A stretch of 64,000 bases of DNA. Origin: Tupaia tana. Taxonomy: Eukaryota; Chordata; Mammalia; Scandentia; Tupaiidae. Position 1 is the stretch's first letter. The number at the start of each line of letters is the position of its first letter. The stretch spans positions 31,462,877 through 31,526,876 of the forward strand of contig JAKSZU010000016.1 in NCBI GenBank assembly GCA_026018925.1, in the 5' to 3' direction. Positions 1 through 10,930 of the stretch are shown one piece after another. A model generated the notes under the pieces. The model searched no databases, had not been told where the DNA came from, and worked only from the letters and a program-made list of their open reading frames with translations. The position numbers were made by a program, and so were the translations under genes.

Positions 1-1787
1 CCTTCTTTTAATAGGGTTGATCATCTTTCTTCAGAACAGCTGCTTGAGTTCTTTGTGTATTCTGGTTATCAGCCCCTTATCTGATGCATAGTTTACAAAA
101 ATATCTTCCCATTCTGAAGGCTGCCGATTTATCCTAATTACTGGGTCTTTTGCCACGCAGAAACTTCTTAGCCTGCTATAATCCCACTTTTCTATTTCGG
201 GGATTATTGACTGTGCATTGGGGGTCTTATATAAGAAGTCTTTGCCTACCCCAATGTCTCCCAGTGTTTCCCCAGTGTTTTTCAGGAGAAGTTTTAGAGT
301 TTGAGGTCTTAGGTTTAGATCCTGGATCCACCTTGAGTTGATTTTTGTCAATGGTGAGAGTAGGGGTTCAGATTCATCTTTGTGCAGGTGAAAATCCAGT
401 CTTTCCAGCACCATTTGCAGAAGAGATTTTCCTTTTCCCACTGGATTGACTGGTACCTCTTGTCAAAAATCAGTTGACTGTATGTTTGGAAATTCATTTC
501 TGGGGACTCTATTCTGTTCCATTGGTACACCTGTCTGTTTCTGTGCCAGTATAATGCTGTTTTGATCACCACAGCTTTGTAGTATACTTTTGGGTCAGGG
601 AGTGAGATGCCACCCACTCCACTTTTCTTGTGCAGGATTGCTTTGGCAATACGAGGTCCTTTATGATTTCAGACAAATTGTATGATTCTCTTTTCTAGAT
701 CTGTGAAGAATGTCTCTGACACTTTGATTAGGATTGTGTTAAATATGTAGATTAACTTGGGTAGAATTGCCATTTTCATTATATTAATTCTTCCAATCCA
801 GGAATATGGGATGTCCTTCCACTTTTTTGTGTTATTTTTAATTTAATTTTTTAGCTTCGCGTAGTTTTCCTTGTGGAGGTCTTTAACTTCTTTAGTTAGA
901 TTTCTATGTATCTTATACTTTTTGTGGCTATGGTTAATGGAATTACCTTTTCAGTTCTATCTCTGTAATAGCAGTCTGCCTGTTGTTCGTATATAAAAAT
1001 GCTATAGATTTCTGTATATTGATTTTGTATCCTGCAAGTTTACTGTATTCATGTATTACTTCCAGTAATTTTTTTCATGGATGCCATTGGGTCTTCTATG
1101 TATACCATAATGTCATCTGCAAATAGAGATAGTTTTACCTCTTCTTTTCCTATTTGAGTGCCTTTTATTTTATTCTCTTTTCTGATTGCATTGGTGAGGA
1201 CTTCCAGTACTATATAGAAAAGGAGTGGATAAAGTGGGCATCCTTAACTTGTACGAGTTTTTAGTGGAAAAGCTTTCAGCTTTTCTCTATTCAGGATGAT
1301 GTTAGCTATGGGTTTTCATACATAGCTTTTATTTTGTTGAGAAATGACCCTTCTATGCCAATTTTGTTGAGAGTCTTGATCATGAAGGGATGTTGTATCT
1401 TATCAAATGCTTTTTTCTGCATCAATTGATGTGATTATATGGTTTTTCTCTTTCTTTCTGTTAATATGGTGTATTACATTTATGGTTTTACATATGTTGA
1501 ACCAACCTTGCATGCCTAGAATAAAGCCTACCTGGTCATGATGTATAATCTTTTTTATATGTTGTTGGATATGATTGCTAATATCTTGTTGAAAATTTTT
1601 GTGTCTATATTCATCAGAGATATTGGTCTATAGTTTTACTTCCTTGTATTGTCCTTATCTGTTTTATGGATAAGGGTGGTGGAGTCTTCATAGAATGAAT
1701 TTAGGAGAGTTTCAAACTTTTAGATCTTTAGAAATGACTTGAGCAGAATGGGGATTAACTCTTCTTTAAAAGTTTTGTAGAATTCAG

Positions 1788-2040
1788 GGAACCAGCAGTT
1801 AGCGTAATGGCTATGTCGCTGGACTCCCACGTAGTCCACCGCGGTTCGCGTCTCGGACCCGGTGGCTTACAACTCACGCCGGGCGCATGTGCGTGCGTGC
1901 CCAAGATCCCGAGAGGAGAATGGAGGAGAAGGGATTGCGGCGTGACCATCCCCCCTGGGGGGTGATTTCTCGCTTTCTGTCTCTAATGTCTCTCTCTGTC
2001 TGTCTGGCGAGCGCACGCGCCCTATAGCAAAAATCTCTCC

Positions 2041-2064
<24 letters not shown>
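1788..2064 (+). mobile_element. tRNA-derived SINE, long form, young
   Basis: Starts GGAACCAGCAG. Box A-like TAGCGTAATGGC is at 1800-1811 and box B-like GGTTCGCGTCT at 1842-1852. The body holds the C6-T-G6 hairpin and a CT/GT tract and ends CTCTCC plus A27. A 19-bp TSD (AAAGTTTTGTAGAATTCAG) is at 1769-1787 and 2065-2083. The site reads TTTAAAAG, a typical L1 endonuclease target. Inserted into L1 ORF2, so younger than that L1. Low divergence, CpGs largely kept. Confidence 0.95.
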
Positions 2065-2071
<7 letters not shown>

Positions 2072-3413
2072 TGTAGAATTCAGAGATGAAACCATCAGGA
2101 CCAGGGCTTTTCTTTGTTGGGAGGTTATTTGTTACTAATTCAATCTCCTGGCTTATTATGGGCCTATTCAGACTTTTTACGTCCTTCTGGCTCAATCATG
2201 GTAGATTATATTTGTCCAGGAATTTGTCCATCTCATCCAGATTTTCTTGTTTGTTTGCATGTAGTTGTTCATAGTATCCTCTAATGATGTTTTGTATTTG
2301 TACTATGCCTGTTATATTGCCAGCTTCATTGCAAATTTGATTTACCTGGTTGTTTTCTCCCTTTTTCTTAATAAGTCTCACTAGTGGTGTATCAATTTTG
2401 TTTATCTTTTCAAAGAACCAGCTTTTACTTTCATTCACTTTCTGTATAGTTCGTTTATTTTCTATTTCATTTAATTCTGCTTGGATCTTTATTATTGATT
2501 TTCTCCTGGAGTTTTTTGGAGTTTTCTGTTGTTGCTTTTCTAATTCTCTGAGGCACGATGTTACGTGATCCATTTGCCTTCTTTCAGTCTTCTTATGTGC
2601 ACTGATTGTTATGAACTTCCCTCTTATGACTGCTTTAGCAGTGTCCCAAAGATTATGGAAACTCATGTCCTCATTGTCATTGATTTCCATGAATCTTGTG
2701 ATTTCAGTCTTTATTTCTTCAGTAGTTGTGAAGCCATTCAAAAGTAGGTTATTTAGTTTCCATGTATTTGAGTATTTTTGAGGATTTCTCTTGAAATTAA
2801 GATCAAGTTTAATTACATCATGGTTGGAAAAGATGCTGGGTATAGTTTCTATGCCCTTAAATCTGTAGAGGCTTCCCTCGTGCCCTATCATGTGGTTAAT
2901 CTTTGAAAAGGTTCCATGTGGGGGGTGAGAAAAAAGTGTATTTCATGGTTTTTGGGTGGAAAGTACTATAGATGTCTATTAAGTCCATTTGATTTATGAT
3001 ATCACTTAGATCCTTTATCTCTTTACCTATTTTTTGTCTAGATGATCTGTCCAGAGGCATAGTGGGGTGTTGAGGTTTTCAGCAATTGGTGTGTTGTGGT
3101 CTATCTCTCATTTTAGACCTAACAGTCTTTCCTTCACATATTTGGGGGTTCCTATGTTAGGTGCATAGATATTTGTAAGTGTTATATCTTCTTGATCGAG
3201 TGACCCTTTTACTACAATGTAGTACCCTTCTTTATCTCTTTGAACAGTTTTTGTTTTAAAGGCTATTTTGTCAGAAATTAGTATCGTGAATCCAGCTTTT
3301 TTTTTTTTGGTTCCTATTTGCATGGAAAACCTTTTTCCAACCCTTCACTTTTTGTCTATGGATAAAGATCCATGAGGTGGGTTTCCTGTCAACAACAGAT
3401 AAAGGGTTTTTCT

Positions 3414-3415
<2 letters not shown>

Positions 3416-3444
<29 letters not shown>
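3416..3444 (+). repeat. 29-bp T run inside L1 ORF2
   Basis: Uninterrupted T29, an A run on the L1 coding strand, about 110 bp inside ORF2. It gives a lysine string in the endonuclease frame and a length-variable frameshift point. A shorter T run lies at 3299-3309. Confidence 0.95.
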
Positions 3445-3599
3445 CTTTTTTTCCCATTCAGTCTGTCTGTGTCTCTTGATTGGAAAATTTAATCCTTTCA
3501 CATTCAATGTTATTATCGATATTACTGGACTTGTCCCAATGTTTAAGTTGGCCATTGTCTTGGTTGCCTTTTATTCCTTTATTTCTGGCTGTCCATTCT

Positions 3600-4480
3600 T
3601 TAGTTTCCCTGGGAGAGTACTCTCTTCAGGGTTTCTTGAAGAGCTGGTTTGGTGTTAGCTAATTCTTTCAGATCTTGTTTGTCTGAGAAGATTTTAATCT
3701 TTTTTTTTTTCCCATATGAAGATTAATCTTGCAGGATATAATAATCTTGGTTGAAATTGTTTCTCTCTTAACACTTTCAATACATCTTCCCATTCTTTCC
3801 TTGCTTGCATTGTTTCTGTTGAGAGGTCCAGCATTAGCCTGATGGGATGACCTTTGCAAGTCACTTGTCATTTCTCTCTTGCCAGTTTTAGTATCTTGTC
3901 TTTATCTGTGGTCTTGGTCTGTCTGGCTAAGATATGCCTTGGGGAAGATCTTCTGGGGTTGTTTCTATTTGGGGTCCTTTATATTTCTAGGGTCTAGATG
4001 TTTGAGTGCCTCTCTAAACTTGGGAAATTTTCTGCCAGGATTTTATGGAATAGATTTTCTATGCCCGTACTTGTTTCTTCACCTTCTGGGATATCAATTA
4101 TTTGGATGTTTGGGAATCTAATGGAATCTAGTATTTCTCTTATATTATCCTCTTTTGTTGTTATTTTCTCTATCTTTTTGGTGTTTTTTTTTTTCTAGGT
4201 CAGAGGTTTTATCTTCTACAATGGAGAGTCAATCTTCATCATGGTCTTATCAACTTTTAATACTTTCAAGAGAGTTTTTGATTTCCTGTATTACAGACTT
4301 CATCTCTAATAGTTTCATCTGATTCTTTGTTAGAGTGTCCATTTCTTCTTTCATATTGTGGAAGGACTTCCTAATCTCCTGTAGTTTGTTATCTCTTTTC
4401 TATTCCAACTCATAGAATTTTGCCACCGTGAATGTTCTAAATTCTTTCTCTGACATTTTGGTAACATCACTTTTGAATAC
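3600..4480 (-). pseudogene. L1 ORF1 (RNA-binding chaperone), decayed
   Basis: ORF1p coats L1 RNA as a trimer and acts as a nucleic-acid chaperone. On the minus strand a frame with ILKLAREK, then CKGHPIRL, then ETMQARKEW, then LLYPARL can be read between about 3910 and 3715. This is the signature order of the ORF1p RRM and C-terminal domains. The coding direction and place (immediately upstream of ORF2) fit L1. Frameshifts and stops break it. The N-terminal coiled-coil part (about 4480-4000) is weak, so the start is approximate. Confidence 0.75.
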
Positions 4481-5069
4481 CTTTTGGGAGAATGTTTCTT
4501 TGACTAGGAGCAAGTGTGTTTCCCTTTTGCTGTGGACTGATGTGTGCTGAAGTCTCTCTTCTGTTGAGTTTGGCAATGTGGTCTCCGGAGGAGTATTCTA
4601 TTCAGGTGTCTGAAGAGCAGTATCTCCTTTTTTGCAGGTGGTTCTATAAAAGAAAGGACCCCAGGGAAACTTATAATACTAGGGTATTTCAGAACTGTGA
4701 TTCTAGACCTGTCTATTCCCTCTGGGAAGATGGAAGATTAGGAGGAGAGGACAATATAAGAGGGAAGAAAGTATGAAAGAGAATAAAGAAAAAATTTCAC
4801 CACGAGACAGTAGATGGAACTGGGACACTGCTGGCGAGCAAGCTGAGGCCAGTCTGTGGGGCAAGGATGAGGAGGTAATTAACAAAAGAAAGAAGAAGAG
4901 AAAAAAATAAAAACTGCATATCTTGCTGAAGAAGTGGGCTATGGAGTGGGGGAAGCTAGCTGGATTGGGACTGGGGCCAGTGGTGGCCCTGCCTCAGAGT
5001 CCGTTGCTGGCCATGGGCAGTAGATGGAACTGGGACATTGCTGGAGAGCAAGCAGAGGCCAGTCTGTCA
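4481..5069 (-). promoter_or_regulatory. L1 5' UTR / internal promoter region
   Basis: Segment upstream of ORF1 on the minus strand, GC-richer than its surroundings especially over 4930-5069. It holds a 50-bp block repeated at 4808-4857 and 5018-5067. The outer copy abuts the apparent 5' end of the element. L1 5' UTRs act as internal RNA polymerase II promoters; activity here is inferred only from position. Confidence 0.6.
4808..5067 (-). repeat. 50-bp direct repeat in L1 5' UTR, offset 210 bp
   Basis: 4808-4857 and 5018-5067 both begin CAGTAGATGGAACTGGGAC and end GGCCAGTCTGT, differing at about three positions. The 160 bp between the copies is not itself repeated, so this is a spaced partial duplication rather than a full monomer array. 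Confidence 0.9.
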
Positions 5070-5099
5070 TGTTCTATACATTTTTCAGTCTCTTTCTTT

Positions 5100-5700
5100 T
5101 CTTATTTGGAGTCATGCCTATTACTATGTTTTTGAGTTGACTAATTTTGCTTCTGTAGTTTATAACCTGCTGTTAATCTCATCTACTTTTATTACATTTT
5201 AGATATTTTATATTTACTCTTTAGATAACGAGTATGCATTTTTGGTATTTCCTTTATTTCTTTTACTTTCCTGAACATACCAGTGTACATTTATAATTGT
5301 TTTAATATCCTTGTTAACTAATTGTCATCTCATTTATTTTCAGCCTGATTTTTTAGTTGATTTTTTTTTCTTCAGGTTGAGTTATATTACCCTCCTTCTT
5401 TGCATAACTGATCATTTTTGACTGGATATAAGAAATCATACATTTTATATTTTGGATGTTGGATTATTTGAATTATATTTGGGCCTTTTGCTGCTATGTA
5501 CTTGTGTTACTAAAAATTAGTTTTATCCTTTCCAGGATTTTTAAAGCTTTGCTCAGATAGATCTAGTATATCCTATAGTTTTAGAATAATTTGACACCAC
5601 TATTAAGGCAATACCTTTTGGAGGAGACTACACAATCCCTCATGTTTTAAGAGGTTTTTTTTTTCCCCACTGTTTTAGCAGGAATACAAAATATTTCAGC
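5100..5700 (-). mobile_element. Old L1M 5' UTR fragment, antisense
   Basis: Resembles the antisense of ancient mammalian L1 5' UTRs: a run about a C-T-G-ATTTTT-GATTG-type block, then GACTGGATATAAGAAATCATACATTTT near 5420 and a GGATGTTGGATTATTTG stretch. Much more diverged than 1-5069, next to which it lies in the same orientation. Confidence 0.6.
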
Positions 5701-7329
5701 CTCAAGTGTGTTCCAGCGATTGTCCCAACTATTCCTTTCCAGCAATTCCTTCCTCTTGACCCTCAGTCTCTTACATATATGTAGATGACTATATAGCCAA
5801 AGACTCAAAACTCTCTAAAGATTTCTGAAAGTTTGACGAATATAAATGCTGAGACATAGTAGATCAGAGATTAAAAGTAGAAAACTACACTAAGAACTCT
5901 AAAAATCATATCTACTTCATCCTGATGAATAGAACCAAAAGTATAATTCTGAATGCTGAGCATTAAAGTGTGAGCAGGAAAATAATGATAATTTATTTTT
6001 TTCTCAATACTACAATACTCTAGCTAACTAGTGGAGCTATTCATTTCTGAAGAATAAATTATAAATATACATTCACAAGTTATGTTTATAAACACATGTC
6101 AATAGTTATTCATAATTTGCCTAAAGTTCACTGCATAGAATATGCTTCTAATGTGTCAAAATGACAATGTAAATAACCTATATCTTGCAAAAGCAGTTAT
6201 TTTTTAAAATGTCACAAGGAAGTGGGTAATTATGGTTCACAAGCATCTTTAAAATGAAGCCTAATATTTTTTTATCTTGACTTTACATGCATATCATAAC
6301 TAAACCACAAAATGATGATCTGGGTTTTATCTAGCTGTCTATCACCACCTAAGAATAACAACGGCAACAAAGATCCTGTGTCCCAGTAAAATAGTGAAGT
6401 CATTCACCTGCTAGAAGAATAAAAAGCAAAAATAATCTGAGAAACATACCTAGAATGGTAGATTTGATCAATCACATTCTGTGAATTGGCAAAGTAATTT
6501 ACAGCTCTGGAACTTTGGGGGAATTTTGAGGAAATAATAATACAGTCCAGATTCCCCACCAGCACCCCAGAAAATGAAAAACTGATGTTTTGCATACTTC
6601 AGTCTCAAAGAATGAATTGGTAAGAGAAATGCAACTCTCAAGTAAAAATACCAGGAACATATAATCCAACAGATGAATGATCAGTAACCACTGAATTGTC
6701 ACTATGAGAATTTTTTGTCTAACAGGTTCTATACATCCCATTGTTTCCACGTGAAGGCTGCTTGGTGCTGATGGCAAAAGAAAAAAAGTCATTTATTTCA
6801 ATAGCTTTATGCAAATGATTTTTTAAAAATCACCAAGTAAAAATGAAGCTTGGGTCTTTTTTAACATAAAACCAATTTAATTGTGTATCAACAATCATTA
6901 TTTTAACCTAGCTGAGAACTTCTCTTGGGTTAATCTTAGGTGAAGTTGACAGTACTTGGTGTAATTTCAGAGTAATCAAAAAACACCAACTATTATTAAC
7001 AAATTCTTAAATTTCTTAACAAATTCTTAACTAGCTATTCATATAATTTCCTGCAATCCACCAATTGGAAAATTATGTTTATTAGCAGGATGATGTGTAT
7101 TTCATAGGTGACAGATTCACTGAAAGAGTTAAGAATTAATCAAGACTTGCTATAAAATATTATGATTATTTAGCAGATTTCAAAGATATCTTCACTTTCC
7201 TATCCATTCAATGATGGATGTGCTGTCCCTTTTTTAAATTTTCTTTTCATTTCTTTTCTTTTTTCTTTTCTAGGCATCATCTTCATTATAAAAGGTGGAT
7301 CAGGCCTTCTTCACTTTTTTATCTGAATT
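5701..7329. other. No recognisable feature
   Basis: AT-rich DNA without an ORF, SINE, RNA gene or repeat family that I recognise. The two minus-strand ORFs (63 and 97 codons, 6404-6792) overlap in different frames and look like chance. Confidence 0.6.
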
Positions 7330-7859
7330 ACTACGATAGCCTAAACTCTTTCTTCACCTTAATCCTATCTTGTCCTAAAGGTCTATTGTAACATGAGTCT
7401 AATCATAGGTTTCTCTGCTTAAAATCTCTTAAGAATGACTAAATACAAATGGAGAAAGTGCTGATATTTAATGAAGGTTATAAATACCTTAATAATCAAG
7501 TCATTGACTCCATTTCTCAACCCATGTGACACTCTGACCCAGTACTCCAGCCAAACTCAACTAACTAGAGTTCCCAAAATAACTTCTTTATCTCACCTCA
7601 TTACTTTTCACATGCTGTTTTTCTTTATGGAAAAACTTTGTTGACTTCCCATATATCTTACTTCATCTTGGCCAATGAGTCTTTGGACAGAAATTACTTG
7701 TACTTATTTTTTAAGAGCCACTATTGATGTCACCTCTTTGAATCCTTCCCAGATAACACCCCAAGGCACCCAAGGCTCTGTGAAATTATCTTCCTCTACA
7801 GGCAATACTTCTTGTTCCCTGTACCCTATTATCCACAGAACTGCAGAGAGAGACCTTTA
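7330..7859 (+). mobile_element. LINE-2 3' fragment
   Basis: Resembles the L2 3' region in order: TCTGCTTAAAATC near 7415, CTCCAGCCAAACTCAACTAA near 7545, then CTCATTACTTTTCACATGCTGTTT, ATGTCACCTCTTTGAATCCTTCCCAGA and CTGTGAAATTATCTTCC. Highly diverged, no coding frame. Confidence 0.6.
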
Positions 7860-7873
7860 AAAACACTAATCAG

Positions 7874-8071
7874 GGGGCCAGCAGATGGCATGGTAGTTAA
7901 AGGCACTGGACTCCCACATGGCCGACCGCAGTTCAAGTCCCAGACCTGGTGGCTTGCTTTCTCACTTTTCCTCTCTTTCTCTCTCTTTGACTCTGTCCCT
8001 TCTAGTCAGATTAAAATAAATTAATGAATAAATAAACAAATAAAGTTAAATAAAATAATTCTTTAATAAAA
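7874..8071 (+). mobile_element. tRNA-derived SINE, short form
   Basis: Starts GGGGCCAGCAGATGGCATGG with box B-like AGTTCAAGTCCC near 7932. It lacks the G-rich hairpin body: after the tRNA head it passes straight to a CT-rich tract, then GTCAGATTAAAATAAAT and an AAT/AAAC-rich tail. TSD about AAACACTAATCAG before and AAAGCACTGATCAG (8072-8085) after. Inserted into an L2 remnant. Confidence 0.9.
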
Positions 8072-8197
8072 AAAGCACTGATCAGATCACACTACTCTTT
8101 CTGATCAAAGTTCCCTAATGAATGTTCATCATACTTGGAAAAAATTCAAATTCCTTTCTGTGGCTCACAAAGAAAAACTATATTGAAAAACTATCTT
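8072..8197 (+). mobile_element. LINE-2 fragment (continues across SINE)
   Basis: Reads GATCAGATCACACTACTC, then CAAAGTTCCCTAATG, then AAATTCAAATTCC and GTGGCTCACAAAG, matching an L2 section that belongs upstream of the segment at 7330-7859. There are therefore two separate L2 pieces, the second starting near 7840 and cut by the short SINE. Confidence 0.6.
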
Positions 8198-8471
8198 GGG
8201 ACCAGCAGTTAGCGTAATGGCTATGTTGCTGGACTCCCACATAGTCAACCACGGTTTGAGTCCCGGACCCGGCAGCTTAAAACTCATGCCGGGCGCATGT
8301 GCGTGCGTGCCCAAGATCCCGAGAGGAGAATGGAGGAGAAGGGATTGCGGCGTGGCCATCCCCCCTGGGGGGTGATTTCTCGCTTTCTATCTCTCTGTCT
8401 CTCTCTGTCTGTCTGGCGAGCGCACGCGCCCTATAGCAAAAACCTCTCCAAAAAAAAACAAAAACAAAAAC
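8198..8471 (+). mobile_element. tRNA-derived SINE, long form
   Basis: Full-length: head with box B GGTTTGAGTCCC, hairpin body, CT/GT tract, CCTATAGCAAAAACCTCTCC end, and an A/C tail. Perfect 12-bp TSD AAAAACTATCTT at 8186-8197 and 8472-8483. Confidence 0.95.
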
Positions 8472-8695
8472 AAAAACTATCTTAAAGCAGAATTTAACCT
8501 GTTTTAGAAAGAACTACTAAAAAGTTTCTATTTTGTATCCTTTTCTGATTAACACCTAGACTTCACTATATATTTATATATTTGATGACAGAAATTTATA
8601 CGTAATTCTTCATTTTCTCGTAAAAATCAAAATCCCTTTTCTTTTTCTGATCAATTGCCTGTGAGATCAATACACAATGAATTTTTTATACATGA

Positions 8696-8875
8696 TAAGA
8701 GAGTATCTGTGAGAGGAAGAGAGATAAAGACAAAGAGAGAGAGAGAAGCACCCTTGACAGGGTCTGATCCCCTCTAGGTTGGAAAACCAGGGATCCAAAC
8801 TCATTATCAGTCATGTGGCATCCAACTCTGCAATAAAGTATGATACGAACTATACCACATGGGCTGGTTCGCAGG
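8696..8875 (-). mobile_element. Old tRNA-derived SINE, diverged
   Basis: On the minus strand: GAACCAGCCCATGTGGTATAG head, a box B-like GTTTGGATCCC, the short C-rich/G-rich hairpin and a CTCTCTCTTTGTC tract. Divergence is much higher than in the young copies. Confidence 0.65.
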
Positions 8876-9299
8876 GTAAATGTTTGTATATGGAATGAGA
8901 AGTTGTCTGTAAATATACTTTAATTACAATTATAACACAATTGAACGTTGCGACAAATCTGGATACCCAAGAGTTCTATCCCATTCTCCTTTTCTGCCCC
9001 AAAGCCCAGTAATGCTTTTCCAGTTATAGATTCCTTAATATTTGTCAAAGTTAACTTAATCAGTCAAAACTTTGTGAGTAATAGCATTAGAGAGTTCAAC
9101 TATGCTTTACATGGCAGAACACCCAGAGACTTCAGAAGAGCAACCAGTTTTTCACAATAGTGTGAGAAACTGGCATGTAATGGTGGGAACATCCCCTGTG
9201 TTTCTTTTGCTTGGCACAAGTTGAAAGCATACTCCAGCAAACATGCTCTAAAGCAAAACCCCATCTTCACTTCGAGACAATGTGAGATATACCTTTTAC
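8876..9299. other. No recognisable feature
   Basis: Contains a 70-codon ORF (8948-9160) with no recognisable domain. Nothing else seen. Confidence 0.55.
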
Positions 9300-9725
9300 C
9301 CCTCTAGAGTCTCAGAAGGAAATTCATCCTACTATGTGTAGTGTGTAAGAAAGGTGAACATTTACTTAACCTACATTCTAGCAATTCCAATCATAAGTCT
9401 GTATCTAAGCAAGATACCTATATTGTCACTAAAAAACAAACAGGAATGGTTGTAGTGGTGTTTTTAGTAACAGTTAAAATTTAAAAACTACCCAATGCCC
9501 ATCATCATGGACATTCTCTACATAGAATACTATGGCGAGTAAGAATAAACACAACATGGATTCATTGCACAATAGTAAGCACATAAAGTCAGACACACAA
9601 AAAAATATATAACACTTTCTTCAATTATATAAAGTCCTGTCCCAGAAATAAAAAACTATTCTGTGTCAAGGGAATAGTAACTGGAAGGAACCAGTACAAG
9701 CCTTTTCTGAAATCATTTTATTAAA
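9300..9725 (+). mobile_element. Old L1M ORF2 C-terminal fragment
   Basis: Reads like decayed L1 ORF2 3' sequence: a CTAGCAATTCCAATCATAAG stretch, AAAAACTACCCAATGCCCAT, then ATAGAATACTATGGCGAGTAA and AACACAACATGGATTCAT. The order matches ORF2 C-terminal/3' sequence of old L1. No open frame. Confidence 0.6.
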
Positions 9726-9728
9726 ATT

Positions 9729-10081
9729 CAGGCAGTCCCCAACTCGCTATGATTTTCTTACAATTTTTTAATTTTGCGATATTGGGAAAACATCCTATGA
9801 TTCAGTAGGGTTCTACTTCAAGTACCCATGCAACCATTCTCTTTTTTATTTTCAGTACAATATTCAATAAAGTACATGAAGTATTCAGCATTGTATTATA
9901 TAATAGGCTTTGTGTTAGATTATTTTTCTCAACTGTAGGTTAATGTACGTGTTCTGAGCATGCTTAAGTTAGACTAGGGTAAACTACCATGTTCAGTAGG
10001 TTAAAGTATTGAATGCATTTCTCAATTTAGGATATTTTCACTTTAAAGTAGCTTCATTGTCTTAAGTGAGGAGCATCTGCA
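9729..10081 (+). mobile_element. Tigger/mariner-like non-autonomous DNA transposon
   Basis: Begins CAGGCAGTCCCCAACTCGCTATGA and ends GAGGAGCATCTGC. The interior holds hallmarks of a mammal-wide short DNA transposon: ATGCAACCATTCTCTTTTT, TTTTCAGTACAATATTCAAT, ATAGGCTTTGTGTTAGAT and TGTTCTGAGCATGCTTAAG. No transposase. TcMar-Tigger-type by recollection; exact family name not asserted. A TA target duplication is not clear. Confidence 0.75.
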
Positions 10082-10379
10082 TTCTAATTCTTCATCTAAG
10101 TCTAGGCCGCCTGGGCAAATTCAATTTATGAAAATTCATTGACCTTTAACTTTGTAATTTGTCTACTTTTTTCCATGAAAATCACATTTCAAAGATAAGT
10201 TTTTATAACAAAACTTTAAAGATGTCCCAAAGCAAACAAAATATATCAGTTAGAAGAATGAATGTTTCCCCCAAGTTATGGCTCACTTACAATGCCAGAA
10301 CTAAAACACAATGATTTATCAGAAAAATAGAATGTCTACTTTTATGTTACCAGTTGGGAACTGCCCTAAACTAGTGATT

Positions 10380-10930
10380 TTATCTGAGGTTTCATACATT
10401 TCATCTGGAACGAATTAAAGTCCTGATTTAGATGCCTCAGTTCAAAGAATGATTTTTGAATGAGCCTTGTATATTGAATAATTATGCAGTATATCATTTA
10501 GAGATGGATCAGAATCTTTTGGGGGAACTTTGTCGACCCATCTTTTACATATGTAGCTACACTGCTGTCATAGATAAAGAAAGACAAATCAAAGGAACTA
10601 GAATTCCATCCTACGCTTCCTTCATTAAAGGTCACTACACTTTGTTTACAAAATTCGTGCAGTGATGAAGACTCAGTGTCATTGAGGGATTTCCCATTCT
10701 TCTGATCTTTGCAGATTTCACTTCCAGTGATGTTGTAATCAAAAATTTCATCAGAACTATTCATATCAATCAATAGCTGACAAAATTAAACTGTGTCATT
10801 TGTGGGTGACTGAAATGCAGAGTCATTGTTTCATCAGTTTTTCTGGTTAGGCTTTTTGATCCTTTGGGATAGTTTTGAAGCAGTGAATTAGTGATGATTC
10901 TCTTCCTGATTGAATTAGAGCCCCTGATAG
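10380..10930 (-). pseudogene. Candidate unidentified pseudogene fragment
   Basis: On the minus strand a 91-codon frame (10773-10498) is rich in Ser, Asp, Asn and Lys and does not look like repeat translation. The same style of sequence continues in other frames on both sides (for example PKDSDPSLNDIL and VPDEMYETSDKI below 10520), as in a frameshifted coding copy. I do not recognise the parent gene and see no clear A tail. It could instead be chance or conserved non-coding DNA. Confidence 0.3.

Larger units (their letters stand above)
1..3555 (-). pseudogene. L1 ORF2 (endonuclease-reverse transcriptase), decayed
   Basis: ORF2p nicks DNA and reverse-transcribes L1 and SINE RNA at the nick. 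The start is at 3555, where the N-terminal endonuclease segment with the TLNVKGLN motif (containing the conserved Asn) begins. NIYAPN lies near 3165, a stop follows at about 3108, and the linker is open over 2891-2196. The RT catalytic FADD motif is encoded by 1112-1123. C-terminal segments (KWCWKDW near 410; KINSRW and NRQP further on) lie at 617-31 in two frames, with a frameshift near 360-440. Further stops lie between 3108 and 2900, where the GDFN region is also degraded. A SINE splits the RT domain. About the last 200 codons are off-window. Clearly non-functional. Confidence 0.93.
1..5069 (-). mobile_element. LINE-1 element, antisense, 3' end outside window
   Basis: Reading the minus strand from 5069 down to 1 gives L1 order: 5' UTR, ORF1, ORF2. 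The 3' part of ORF2 and the 3' UTR lie beyond base 1. Both ORFs have frameshifts and stops, so the copy is dead. It is long rather than 5'-truncated: a GC-richer 5' UTR is present, and beyond about 5069 the DNA changes to an older L1 5' UTR in the same orientation. It is interrupted once by a young SINE (1788-2064). Because the 3' end is missing, no TSD can be checked. The subfamily is not assigned. Confidence 0.93.

Noticed and set aside
2196..2891. 231-codon ORF as a host gene
   Set aside because: It is the linker region of L1 ORF2, continuous with endonuclease and RT segments on the same strand.
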